Of a stretch of 24,571 bases of DNA, positions 17,179-24,571 are shown piece after piece. This DNA is from Desulfobacter curvatus DSM 3379. Its GTDB lineage: Bacteria; Desulfobacterota; Desulfobacteria; Desulfobacterales; Desulfobacteraceae. Where the stretch lies: the NCBI RefSeq assembly GCF_000373985.1, contig NZ_KB893110.1, forward strand, positions 1 through 24,571. Direction: 5' to 3'. Position 1 is the stretch's first letter. Each line of letters begins with the position of its first letter. The notes under the pieces are model-generated. The model did no database searches. It had not been told where the DNA came from and saw only the letters and a list, made by a program, of their open reading frames with translations. Position numbers and translations under genes: made by a program.

Positions 17179-18444
17179 TCAATGCTTACGATCCTGAGAT
17201 ACCGGATTGCCTATAATATCATGCCCCTGGGCCCCCAGTTTCTTAGCCATCTGAAAAAAATCAACCATAAAAGGCTTAGGATCTCTAAGCATAAACGCAT
17301 CATCCTTTGTCCAGGGAAAACAGTTCCACAAAAATTTCAAAATAGTCTCTATCTTTCCAAGACGCGTTTGGCCCGGAGGCAATTGATCCCCCCGGATCAT
17401 ACCGATCATCCAGTTGGCGTCCCCACCAAGAATCCTGGATCTCAATCCCAGCCGGTACTTTGTTTTTTTCATTTTTTCTGGCTCAAAATGACTCTGCCAG
17501 AAAAGAAAAGAAGTGTTGAAACCTGCCATAATCAGAGTCGGTGTTCCCCCGATAAATCTTGGGTTAATTTCAAGAAAAATGTACTTGTCGGTTTCAGGAT
17601 CGTAATGGAATTGAACCCCGCCCAATCCTTCGTATCCAATGGCCTTAAACAGCTTCACCGCATCATCAATCAAAGGCTGGTGTCTGCAGCTGATTCGTTG
17701 GGTGGTCACCCCTCCGGCCAGGGGCATGTGGTGTTCACCAATATAATCCCCCACCATAAACGGCTCTCCTTTGTACATCATCACCTGAACATGGTCTTCT
17801 GCCCCGGGGCAGTATTCCTGAACAATGATGTTATCTGCACAATCCCGAACCTGGTTATAGACAGTCTGGAGCTGTGCTTCATCTTCTGCATAAGCGGCTT
17901 TCCAAGGTGCCTGCCCTCCTTGAATGTTCTGTCTTCTGGTCCTGAAAACCAGAGGAAATTTCAATGCATCTTTATCGGACATGAACTGATCCAGAAGCAT
18001 ACCTTTAGCGACAGGAACGCCCAATTTTTGACATAAATCATGCATGTAATCCTTGTCCGTTGCTTTATCGAAAACTTTCCGGGCAGGAGAGAACAGATGC
18101 ACATCCGGCTCAAATTGATCCCGAACATCTATAAAAACATTATGGTATGCTTCTGCTACAGGCATAATGGAACCTACATCCAGCAATTTGACCAGCTCCT
18201 TGATTTCATCAATAAAGCCTGGGCTGTAGGTCGGGGACTCTATGACCCATGCACTGGTGGAGTAGCGGCTGTGAGCCGGCTGTCCATGCTTTGATTTTAC
18301 AATGGAATGAACCGTCAGGCCGTTCATGGCCAAGTTCCTGACCACCCAGAGTCCCACCTGGGTATCGCCGACAATGGCAAGAACTCTACGCCTTCTGTCA
18401 TGCTCCTTGATTGTCTCTTTGATAAATGGTTTTACGGCATACAT
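17179..18444 (-). CDS. ATP-grasp domain carboxylate-amine ligase-like enzyme
   Basis: The 421-residue product has an N-terminal Rossmann-like pre-ATP-grasp region (VLAIVGDTQVGLWVVRNL, 21-38) and an ATP-grasp domain. KFPLVFRTR (162-170) gives the first ATP-binding strand, IIVQEYCPG (206-214) the hinge region, and LEINPRFIGG (291-300) the metal and phosphate ligands. ATP-grasp enzymes of this kind form amide or peptide-type bonds from a carboxylate and an amine through an acyl phosphate. No signal peptide is present, so it is cytoplasmic. The leader upstream is A+T-rich without a clear Shine-Dalgarno. The gene is followed at 95 bases by the deacetylase and preceded at 37 bases by the FemAB gene, suggesting one transcription unit. 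The substrate is unknown. Confidence 0.87.
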   Translation of the reverse strand: MYAVKPFIKETIKEHDRRRRVLAIVGDTQVGLWVVRNLAMNGLTVHSIVKSKHGQPAHSRYSTSAWVIESPTYSPGFIDEIKELVKLLDVGSIMPVAEAYHNVFIDVRDQFEPDVHLFSPARKVFDKATDKDYMHDLCQKLGVPVAKGMLLDQFMSDKDALKFPLVFRTRRQNIQGGQAPWKAAYAEDEAQLQTVYNQVRDCADNIIVQEYCPGAEDHVQVMMYKGEPFMVGDYIGEHHMPLAGGVTTQRISCRHQPLIDDAVKLFKAIGYEGLGGVQFHYDPETDKYIFLEINPRFIGGTPTLIMAGFNTSFLFWQSHFEPEKMKKTKYRLGLRSRILGGDANWMIGMIRGDQLPPGQTRLGKIETILKFLWNCFPWTKDDAFMLRDPKPFMVDFFQMAKKLGAQGHDIIGNPVSQDRKH

Positions 18445-18481
18445 ACTAATATTATTTATAATAACCTGTTATATTAATGCG

Positions 18482-19570
18482 TTATAAATTTATATTCCCG
18501 CGTATCGCAGGGCCGATTATTTTTGTAACTTTTATGGGTAGTTTCTTCCATACATTTATTGCTGTTTTATATTTTGGCGTGTCGACATTCATATTGTTCA
18601 TATTGGAAAATCGCTGATTTCCCATCGGTATGTGGTACCAGAACAGAGGATGAGAGGTGGCTCCCCATTTCTCTTTAAACACATAAGTGCCCCCATCTGG
18701 TGACGATCTACCAAAATCAAAGCTTTTAACGCCATTGTCACAGGCATGCTTTAACAAACACCAATATTGAAGTGTATTCGCTCTTAAACTACTAAAACAC
18801 TTTAAAGAAGACGCCCAAGGATTAAAAATTACTTTTTTGAATTCTATCACAAAAATCCCCGATATGGGGCGCTTGTCGTGATATACCACCCCAATTTTCA
18901 CCATATTTGGAAATTCTGTGCAAATATTTTTAAATAATTGTTTCGAATGAACAGGAGAACCAAGATCTCGCATATTTACAGCAAAAACTTCATAGAAGTC
19001 TTCTATTAACTCACTTGAACCAATTATGCATTTTAATCCTGCTTTAATCGGTTTTTTGATTTTGTTTCTAAACTTTGAGTTAAAGCTCTTCAAAAGAGTA
19101 TCAGATGATTCCGGCAATTGAAGCACCATTCTGACTTTATGTCCTGCCAGTTTTGTTACAGGAATGATTTCATCCTTTTTGCTAAGGAATTTTCCTTCAT
19201 CCAAAAAGTTTAGCTGCTTGGATTGACGCAATTCTATAGATTCCGCGTTTAGTTGGCGTCCTAAATCCAACGCAAAATCAATCAGCATTGATTCAACGTT
19301 CTCATCATTCGATAAAATACCACTAATGTCTACAAAAGGCAGAGAGACAAGGGAATTACCAAAAAGAATGTGTTTTAAATGTACAAGAGGTAATATTCCT
19401 ACTATTTTTTCGTTTGAATCAGTGGCTGCCAAATAATAAGTTTTATGACCATATGTTTTCTCAATAACATTTTTCCATCCCGACAGATGATATACATTGG
19501 AATCAGGATGAGACAAAACATAATTATCCCAATCTCTAAAAGGAAAAGATTTATACTGTTTAATTTTCAT
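18482..19570 (-). CDS. FemAB-type GNAT transferase, XrtA/PEP-CTERM-associated class
   Basis: The 362-residue product resembles the FemAB-like family associated with XrtA/PEP-CTERM exopolysaccharide loci. Diagnostic stretches are HPDSNVYHLSGWKNVIEKTYGH (21-42, split here by alignment only), GILPLVHLKHILFGNSLVS (58-76), FRNKIKKPIKAGL (167-179), and near the C-terminus DFGRSSPDGG followed by YVFKEKWGA. FemAB proteins are double-GNAT fold enzymes that move an aminoacyl group, from tRNA in the classical members, onto an amine. It is probably cytoplasmic. In this cluster it could attach an amino acid or acyl group to an amino sugar, alongside the ATP-grasp and adenylate-forming enzymes. It is A+T-rich relative to the glycosyltransferases. 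A weak AGGA lies ten bases before the ATG. Confidence 0.82.
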   Translation of the reverse strand: MKIKQYKSFPFRDWDNYVLSHPDSNVYHLSGWKNVIEKTYGHKTYYLAATDSNEKIVGILPLVHLKHILFGNSLVSLPFVDISGILSNDENVESMLIDFALDLGRQLNAESIELRQSKQLNFLDEGKFLSKKDEIIPVTKLAGHKVRMVLQLPESSDTLLKSFNSKFRNKIKKPIKAGLKCIIGSSELIEDFYEVFAVNMRDLGSPVHSKQLFKNICTEFPNMVKIGVVYHDKRPISGIFVIEFKKVIFNPWASSLKCFSSLRANTLQYWCLLKHACDNGVKSFDFGRSSPDGGTYVFKEKWGATSHPLFWYHIPMGNQRFSNMNNMNVDTPKYKTAINVWKKLPIKVTKIIGPAIRGNINL

Positions 19571-19677
19571 TAACTAATGGTCCTATCCGGGTATCAAGAA
19601 AAACTAAATTCACGTTTTGATTGAACGGTTTTAAGTTACCCCAATTAAGTTTGATATAAAGCCTGTTGGAAACCGTT

Positions 19678-20829
19678 TTACTCTCCAGCTACTTCTTTAA
19701 ACACCATTTGGACTTCAAGAGCTACCTGTTCCCATGACCGGACCCTGCTATTCTCGAGCACAGATTTAGGATCCCATTTTGTAGACAAAACCTTTTTAAT
19801 ACTTTCTTTTAATGGCTCAACCTGTTTTCTGGGTACAATGCAACCGGCATCAGGAACCGGTAGAATATCGCGCACAGCGCCTACATCTGTTGCGATCACC
19901 GGTGTGCCGCAGGCAAGACTCTCCAGAACGGCATTCGGGCAGCCTTCTCTATAGGAGGCCAAAACACTGGCATCAGCTGCACTGAAATACCTGGCCACCT
20001 GGTCATATGGTTGGGGGCCTGCAAGTAAAATACGCTTTTTTACACCTGATTTTTTTGCTTCTGCCATGATGGTCTCATGGGTCCCCCCCTGAGCAGGACC
20101 GCCTACAAGAACCAGGCATACATTTTCGGGCAAACCGGCAAGCGCCTTAATCATCTCATGGTGTCCTTTGCGATGACCAAGATGAGCCACCGTAACCAAT
20201 ATTTTTTTATCTTCAGGTAGGCCCAGTGACTTTCTGCAGGCGTTCTTGTCTTTGATATTGAAATTTTCGGCATCCACTCCATTGGGAATGATACTTATCC
20301 TTGCTGGATCTGCGCCCAATTCAATGGCCGCCTCGGCCAGGCCGCTAGAAACACTTATCACCGCAGATGCCCCCTTCAGAGCCTCAGCACACTGCCGGGC
20401 CTGGGAAGGTTCTTTCATGCATTCAAATAGCTTCCCACGTAACGTAATCACATATGGGATCCCAAGATGTTTTGCTATTAGGGAGATAGCGACCCCGTCC
20501 GGCCAAACAAAATGAGCGTCCAAGATATCAGCCTGCCGGGCACTACAAAATTTTTTAACCCAGGGCAAAATCCCCCTGGCGTAAAATCGGGCGTCATTGT
20601 TCTTAAATATTTTAGGTGTATAAAAAAACCGGGGTCTTGAAATTTCAAGCCCCTTCCAATTTTCATGGACAACCTTTCCACCAGGAACCAGAAAGGGAAA
20701 CCATGGAATCGGCGAACAAACCTGTAAATCAACAAACTTTGATAGCGCTTTAAGACGTTGAAAAACAAAAATCCCCCAATTGGGATTGACCTTATTGGGA
20801 AAGCAATATGAAAAAGAGAGAATTTTCAC
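19678..20829 (-). CDS. GT4 family glycosyltransferase
   Basis: The 383-residue product is a GT-B retaining glycosyltransferase of family GT4. The N-terminal domain begins ILSFSYCFPNKVNPNWGIFV (3-22), with VITLRGKLFE (127-136) and ISIIPNGVDAENF (178-190) at the domain border. The C-terminal domain has the sugar-nucleotide site with the EX7E motif Glu295 to Glu303 (EGCPNAVLE), followed by CGTPVIATDVGA. The start is GTG with no visible Shine-Dalgarno; a TATAAT-like string lies only a few bases upstream, so the start or leader is uncertain. It presumably adds one sugar to the lipid-linked EPS repeat on the cytoplasmic face. Donor and acceptor cannot be named. Confidence 0.92.
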   Translation of the reverse strand: MKILSFSYCFPNKVNPNWGIFVFQRLKALSKFVDLQVCSPIPWFPFLVPGGKVVHENWKGLEISRPRFFYTPKIFKNNDARFYARGILPWVKKFCSARQADILDAHFVWPDGVAISLIAKHLGIPYVITLRGKLFECMKEPSQARQCAEALKGASAVISVSSGLAEAAIELGADPARISIIPNGVDAENFNIKDKNACRKSLGLPEDKKILVTVAHLGHRKGHHEMIKALAGLPENVCLVLVGGPAQGGTHETIMAEAKKSGVKKRILLAGPQPYDQVARYFSAADASVLASYREGCPNAVLESLACGTPVIATDVGAVRDILPVPDAGCIVPRKQVEPLKESIKKVLSTKWDPKSVLENSRVRSWEQVALEVQMVFKEVAGE

Positions 20830-20932
20830 AACTTAATTATATATACAGAACAACTCTGTTAATAATTTCGATTTATTGGTGGACAGACATTGCCCATATT
20901 AGTAATGGATCATCTTGGTGACTATATTTCAC

Positions 20933-22084
20933 TCATGCGTATAGTCTACCGATACCGGTCTCACGCCTGTATAATTGCTGGTAGGCTTTCATCATGCCAT
21001 CATAGCTGTATTTATCCAAGACACGTCGTCGGCCTGCCTGACCCAGGGCTGTTAGGACTTCCGGTTTTTTTGCCAAATGAAGAAGCGCCTCAACCAAGGC
21101 ATCCTCGTTTTCGGGAGGGATTAGACTGCCAGCCCTTCCATTATTCAAAACGTTAGGGTGTTCCGCAACTGCGGTTGCAAGTACTGGAACCTCGCAGGCC
21201 ATCGCTTCGAGAACGGCAAGGGATAACCCCTCGCCGGAGGTGGAGTTGGACACAAACACATCAAGCGAATTCAGAAACCGGCAAGTTTCGTTGATGTTTC
21301 CCAGGAAATGCACTTTATCTGTTATTCCGAGCGATTCGGATAGGTTTTCCAGTTGTTCGCGTAAAGGTCCGCTGCCAGCCAGCGCCAAGTGCGCGTCAAT
21401 TCCTGCGGCATGAAGCTTGGGAAGGGCTTGCAGAACCCCGGCATGGTTTTTAAAAGGCATAAAGCGAGCCACCATTCCGATGAGAAATTCGATACTGGAC
21501 AGGCCAAATTGTTCGCGCAATTCTTGTCTTGGGGAACTAAGTCGTCGAAACTGTTTAAGGTCTACGCCGTTGGGAATTACATGGATTTTGTTCCTGGGAT
21601 ACTTAACGATATTTGTCATCCTGTCCGCAACTGCATCCGAGACGGCAACGACTTGATTCAGCATTCCCCAACCAGCACGTTGGGCGATAATGCGTCTGCG
21701 TCGACGGTCGGTTGTGCTGTGCTCTGAGTGGATTACTGCCGGCACACGTGCCAGTTTGGCCGCAAAGATGCCTTCCAGCAATGTGCCCCATGCATGTGAA
21801 TGAAGGACGTCAATCTTCCGTTTCCGCAACAGTCGTGCGAGTCTAAAAGGAACCGTGGGGTCGTTGCCGCAATTCTGCCGAACACATAGTAGATCCACAC
21901 GGTCGGAATCGACTCGGCTTTCCATGGCACCTCCCGGTTGAAGAACACATATGGACGTTGAAAATTGATCTTGTGGAAGATGACTGCATATGTCAATAGC
22001 AAGCTTCTCCAGGCCTCCCATGCCCAAGTTCCACACAAGTTGCATAATATTGATACGATTACCTGAAAATCGCCTACCTTTCAT
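20933..22084 (-). CDS. GT4 family glycosyltransferase, EpsH1/PEP-CTERM-type sugar transferase-like
   Basis: The start is set at the ATG at 22084 because GGAG lies eight bases upstream. An in-frame TTG at 22132 would add 16 residues (MSGVLFSVILLFWRFI) with no ribosome site. The 383-residue product begins MKGRRFSGN, followed by VWNLGMGGLEKLAIDI (17-32), the glycine-rich N-domain loop, then VLHSHAWGT (93-101), VIPNGVDLKQF (169-179) and the EX7E motif Glu285 to Glu293 (EGLSLAVLE). The opening GGLE resembles the sugar transferases linked with XrtA/PEP-CTERM loci. It is visibly G+C-richer than the FemAB and methyltransferase genes, as is the acetyltransferase upstream, so the pair may have a common origin. 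Sugar specificity is unknown. Confidence 0.9.
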   Translation of the reverse strand: MKGRRFSGNRINIMQLVWNLGMGGLEKLAIDICSHLPQDQFSTSICVLQPGGAMESRVDSDRVDLLCVRQNCGNDPTVPFRLARLLRKRKIDVLHSHAWGTLLEGIFAAKLARVPAVIHSEHSTTDRRRRRIIAQRAGWGMLNQVVAVSDAVADRMTNIVKYPRNKIHVIPNGVDLKQFRRLSSPRQELREQFGLSSIEFLIGMVARFMPFKNHAGVLQALPKLHAAGIDAHLALAGSGPLREQLENLSESLGITDKVHFLGNINETCRFLNSLDVFVSNSTSGEGLSLAVLEAMACEVPVLATAVAEHPNVLNNGRAGSLIPPENEDALVEALLHLAKKPEVLTALGQAGRRRVLDKYSYDGMMKAYQQLYRRETGIGRLYA

Positions 22085-22208
22085 AATAAATCTCCAAAAT
22101 AGTAGAATAACCGAAAACAAGACACCGGACAAACACAGTCGAAATCTTTACCTCTGCAGGCTACAGAAAACGTCCAGCGGCTGAAGTACATAGAGAACAA
22201 ATATAGGT

Positions 22209-22784
22209 TCAGTCCGTTTCAACATCATCTTTTGTTGGACTCATGCCGGCGATGCGGACCACCTTTCCCGGGATTCCGACTACAGTGGCGTTGTCGGGGA
22301 CATCGTGGATTACAACTGAGTTCGCACCGATGCGAACATTATTTCCAATACGAATGGCACCTAATACCTTGGCGCCGACACCGATGAAAACATCGTCTCC
22401 AATCGTGGGGCACCCTAATTCACCTTCGTGGCCGATCCGGTTTCCGATGGTCACCTGGTGCTCAAGGGTCATTCCGCGACCGATCACGGCACCGCTGGCA
22501 ATCACGATTCCGTCCCCGTGGTAGATACGCAGGCCGGGACCAATGGCAAGGGTGTTGATCTCAACATAGGCTTTGAGGCGTAAGTTGGCGATCCACATCA
22601 GGGGGAGGTTGCGCAATCTCTTGCGATTACTCCATTGATAATGGCGAAGAACCAGGATGCGGAAGAAGAGCGGTTCCTTCCAGGCCAAGCTAAAGATCTG
22701 AAACCAGAGCCGCGCAGGTCCGGACGCAGTCGCCTGCCCGTGCAGTCTCCGGACATCTTCCCGAATAGTATCTAAGTCAATCAT
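22209..22784 (-). CDS. Serine O-acetyltransferase-like hexapeptide-repeat acyltransferase
   Basis: The 191-residue product has a short helical N-terminus and a left-handed beta-helix of hexapeptide repeats (about 75-180: IYHGDGIVIASGAVIG, VTIGNRIG, CPTIGDDVFIGVGAKVLG, IRIGNNVRIGANSVV). The C-terminal VVGIPGKVVR is typical of CysE-type enzymes. It is shorter than housekeeping CysE (about 270 residues), as is common for EPS-locus relatives that acetylate sugars rather than serine. His87 in YHGDG sits where CysE has its catalytic region. GAGGA lies six bases before the ATG. The gene is G+C-rich and its upstream flank is directly a degenerate ISAs1 transposase remnant. It probably acts in the cytoplasm with acetyl-CoA; the acceptor is uncertain. 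Confidence 0.88.
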   Translation of the reverse strand: MIDLDTIREDVRRLHGQATASGPARLWFQIFSLAWKEPLFFRILVLRHYQWSNRKRLRNLPLMWIANLRLKAYVEINTLAIGPGLRIYHGDGIVIASGAVIGRGMTLEHQVTIGNRIGHEGELGCPTIGDDVFIGVGAKVLGAIRIGNNVRIGANSVVIHDVPDNATVVGIPGKVVRIAGMSPTKDDVETD

Positions 22785-22798
22785 GGAAGTTCCTCAAA

Positions 22799-23010
22799 TT
22801 AGGTGTCCCTGCCTGAATCTACGATGAAATTGGTGGGACCATACCCAAAATCAGGTCTGCGGTCAACCTTGAAAAGCGATATCCAATACCCAATGAACAT
22901 CAGTTTCTATCCTCCAATTTTTTCGGAACAAATTTTCAAATAATGGTGCCGAACTATCAAAACTGGATATATCATATATCAGTCCAGTCGATTCCTTTTC
23001 ATCAATTCGT
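22799..23010 (-). pseudogene. C-terminal remnant of an ISAs1-family transposase
   Basis: The minus-strand frame ending at the TGA 22863-22865 reads YDISSFDSSAP and then NWRIETDVHWVLDIAF. This matches the ISAs1/H-repeat signature (YYISS, then HWxIENxLHWxLDVxFxED). After one frameshift the neighbouring frame continues VDRRPDFGYGPTNFIV, matching the next family block (RxRxGxGPxNxAxLR), and stops at 22799-22801. The N-terminal part is missing: the methyltransferase stop codon lies immediately upstream. The remnant is therefore truncated, frameshifted and inactive. It fills most of the 232-base gap between methyltransferase and acetyltransferase. Confidence 0.7.
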
Positions 23011-23016
23011 TTGGGC

Positions 23017-23958
23017 TTATTCGTTTTTAGAAGAAGTTCCTACAATTCGAGATCTCCAAACCAACAGATCGTCTGAAGAATAAGATTGGAATTCCTTTGC
23101 AATAGGTAAATTGGAAATATCTTCAAGATTCCCTCTTCTGTTCATTTCATCAACAACTGAAAAACCACATTCTTCATATATATTTCTGTAATCAGAGACC
23201 CTAAGCCGGTTATGATAGTGAAAACTATTATTGTATTTGGTCCATTCTTCATTGGAAAATTTTAAAAAATTAAATACACCTATAGAACCGTCAAAATCTG
23301 CGTAATGGTCTGCAAGATCAATCAAATGACACATGATCCCATTTTGTGATGAGATTTTTTTAAACCTTTTAAATATTTTTTTTAATGCCTCAGGTTCTAT
23401 ATGTTCGAGTACACAATTTGATACAAAAAAATCTATTTTATTTTTTGGAATGGACACATTCGATGCATCTCCGACAATTATATCAATATCAAATTTACCC
23501 AAGACAGAAACATCTATTCCGCCTTTGCAATGATTTATTATTTCTTTCATTTTTTTTATTTTTTCTTCTCGTGCAAATGGCAATAGATTCTTTAAGTGTC
23601 CATTTTCAGCATACCTGGCAAAAAATTTTAGGGTTTCTTGCACTTCATTATCAGAAATTAGAGGCTGTATATCGACAGAATATACATGAGAGGCCCCACA
23701 TAGCCATAGCCCGATAGGAACGATCGGATGCCATCCTGTGCCAAGTTCTAATGCCGTGAATGGTTCTTTAAAAATTAGAGAGTTTTTCCGGGATAAATTA
23801 ATATGCTCTGCACATTGCTTCAATTTGGTTTGAAATCTTTTATCATTTAATATTAATCTTTTTGTAATTCGCTTTTGCAAAAATCTATTTAATTTTTTAC
23901 CGTAAGGAATGCACGATAATATTGATTGCATTAACGCTTTAACTTCCCACTTTTTCAT
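23017..23958 (-). CDS. Class I SAM-dependent methyltransferase
   Basis: The 313-residue product has the Rossmann methyltransferase motifs: ALELGTGWHP (69-78, SAM-binding motif I), VYSVDIQ (92-98, acidic motif II), IIVGDAS (160-166) and FFVSNCVLEHIEP (177-189, motif IV with LEH). The first 60 residues are basic and helical. The later part has LIDLADHYADFDGS and FLKFSNEEWTKYNN, as in methyltransferases of polysaccharide loci. Start choice is supported by AGAGGT about eight bases upstream. The gene is strongly A+T-rich compared with the acetyltransferase, and a transposase relic separates the two. It could O-methylate a sugar of the EPS; the acceptor is unknown. Confidence 0.85.
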   Translation of the reverse strand: MKKWEVKALMQSILSCIPYGKKLNRFLQKRITKRLILNDKRFQTKLKQCAEHINLSRKNSLIFKEPFTALELGTGWHPIVPIGLWLCGASHVYSVDIQPLISDNEVQETLKFFARYAENGHLKNLLPFAREEKIKKMKEIINHCKGGIDVSVLGKFDIDIIVGDASNVSIPKNKIDFFVSNCVLEHIEPEALKKIFKRFKKISSQNGIMCHLIDLADHYADFDGSIGVFNFLKFSNEEWTKYNNSFHYHNRLRVSDYRNIYEECGFSVVDEMNRRGNLEDISNLPIAKEFQSYSSDDLLVWRSRIVGTSSKNE

Positions 23959-24200
23959 GGCAATGACCTCTCTGAGTTTGAAACTTTTTAGAATCTTTTT
24001 TGGGGCTGGACTATAAAAACTAATTAATCAGATTTAACGTTTCTCTTCATGTTCCTTTTGACATTATCATTTCACGCTTGAATAGCTGATCTATCTTGGG
24101 ATTGAAAATCCAAGTCGGTTTACACTCACCACCAGCCTAATGAGAGCTTTGAATAATTCCCTTTTTTGTAAATTTCAACATTACAACGCTCTGATTTTAT

Positions 24201-24364
24201 AAGGCTATGTTCCCTTTAGATGTTGAAAACCAATTAAAGATAGATGGTTAAAGGTGTTTCCATTTTAGAGCGTCAACGCCTGTTAAAGCAGATTCAAAGC
24301 CTTACTACAGCGGTTTTTGACATTATCAGGCATTAGTTTCAACAATTAAAGGGAACATAGCCTT
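24201..24364. mobile_element. 164-bp MITE-like element with 28-bp terminal inverted repeats
   Basis: The left end 24201-24228 and the reverse complement of the right end 24337-24364 agree at 26 of 28 positions, beginning AAGGCTATGTTCCCTTTA at both ends with TGTTGAAA after a two-base mismatch. The 108-base interior has no coding frame. The size and the long near-perfect termini fit a non-autonomous transposable element or an internally deleted insertion sequence. No clear target duplication is visible (left flank TTTTAT, right flank AAAATA). The parent family was not recognised. Confidence 0.65.
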
Positions 24365-24434
24365 AAAATACAAATCACTTCGCTTGGGCTGGATTTCGAT
24401 AGCCTTGTTTATATACCTTGAGAGTCTAAAGTTC

Positions 24435-24463
24435 TTATCGATGAATAGTTGAAAAATGTCAAT
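24435..24463 (-). promoter_or_regulatory. Candidate sigma-70-type promoter toward the EPS genes
   Basis: On the minus strand a perfect TTGACA (24463-24458) is followed after exactly 17 bases by GATAAG (24440-24435; 4 of 6 to TATAAT). It would give a leader of roughly 470 bases before the methyltransferase, running through the MITE-like element. This is a sequence match only. Confidence 0.35.
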
Positions 24464-24571
24464 TTTTATTTTACGCACTCACATTTTAATCAAACAGGCT
24501 ATAGACAGAGAAATGTACGCGCCCTTAATGGTATGTAAATATTATTTGACATACGTATTTTAATCTATTAT

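Larger units (their letters stand above)
23959..24571. other. Gene-free right end (613 bases)
   Basis: No convincing reading frame was seen on either strand. The stretch holds a ribosome site for the methyltransferase (near 23966), a weak hairpin at 24095-24114 (CTTGGGATT/AATCCAAG), a 14-base direct repeat (24056-24069 and 24315-24328), a terminal-inverted-repeat element (24201-24364) and a candidate minus-strand promoter (24435-24463). It is A+T-rich and looks like an accumulation zone for small insertions upstream of the EPS genes. Confidence 0.6.

Noticed and set aside
19624..19677. Inverted repeat AACGGTTT / AAACCGTT after the first glycosyltransferase gene as a terminator
   Set aside because: The arms are only 8 bases with a 38-base loop and no T run follows; it may be chance or a weak structure.
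22085..22132. N-terminal extension of the second glycosyltransferase from a TTG at 22132
   Set aside because: No ribosome site lies upstream of the TTG, whereas GGAG is well placed before the ATG at 22084, and the extension is not part of the GT4 fold.
24095..24114. Hairpin CTTGGGATT-GA-AAATCCAAG as an intrinsic terminator
   Set aside because: The stem is short with a bulge and the following bases (TCGGTTT) do not form a T run.
24546..24571. TTGACA near the right edge followed by TATTAT as a plus-strand promoter
   Set aside because: The spacing to TATTAT is only 14 bases, and a properly spaced -10 would lie beyond the window end.

Overview
The window looks like a stretch of a Gram-negative, probably sulfate-reducer-type (Desulfobacterota/Desulfobacterales) chromosome. 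That placement is an inference from overall gene style: long TSP3/PKD/LamG secreted proteins, AAA-ATPase-like/PD-(D/E)XK genes, VanZ and FemAB proteins of the XrtA/PEP-CTERM exopolysaccharide type, and moderate G+C. No rRNA or other decisive marker is present. Almost everything between 1.1 kb and 24 kb is one long minus-strand exopolysaccharide (EPS) neighbourhood. Only the broken gene at the left edge and one peptidase gene (13824-14612) are on the plus strand.

Layout. 1-1011: a broken PD-(D/E)XK nuclease-type gene with an in-frame TGA. 1106-13722 (minus, read right to left): a compact five-gene group made of a polysaccharide-lyase-8-like protein with a membrane domain inserted in it, a VanZ-like membrane protein with three repeated motifs, a CapA-type metallophosphatase, a beta-helix protein with a C-terminal membrane anchor, and a 1691-residue secreted protein with a pectate-lyase-like domain and a second beta-helix. 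13824-14612 (plus): an M55 D-aminopeptidase. 14609-19570 (minus): a PaaK/CapK-type adenylate-forming enzyme, a polysaccharide deacetylase, an ATP-grasp enzyme and a FemAB-type aminoacyl/acyl transferase. 19678-22784 (minus): two GT4 glycosyltransferases and a hexapeptide-repeat acetyltransferase. 22799-23010: a degenerate ISAs1-family transposase tail. 23017-23958 (minus): a methyltransferase. 23959-24571: a gene-free right end with a 164-bp terminal-inverted-repeat (MITE-like) element and a candidate promoter.

How the genes may work together (inference). The right half supplies sugar transfer, O-acetylation, methylation, N-deacetylation and possibly amino-acid decoration of an EPS. The left half supplies envelope proteins with three different polysaccharide-lyase-like folds, plus CapA and VanZ, that could cleave, release or remodel that polymer. 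Lyases of these folds act on uronic-acid polymers, so a uronate-containing polysaccharide is the simplest guess. No polymerase, flippase, exporter or exosortase is in the window; these would have to lie outside it.

The most unusual items are the lyase-like protein with about eight membrane helices nested inside its catalytic beta-sandwich (10183-13722), the repeated leader with a five-codon mini-ORF in front of two consecutive genes (15983-16003 and 17081-17101), and the two mobile-element relics at the right side.
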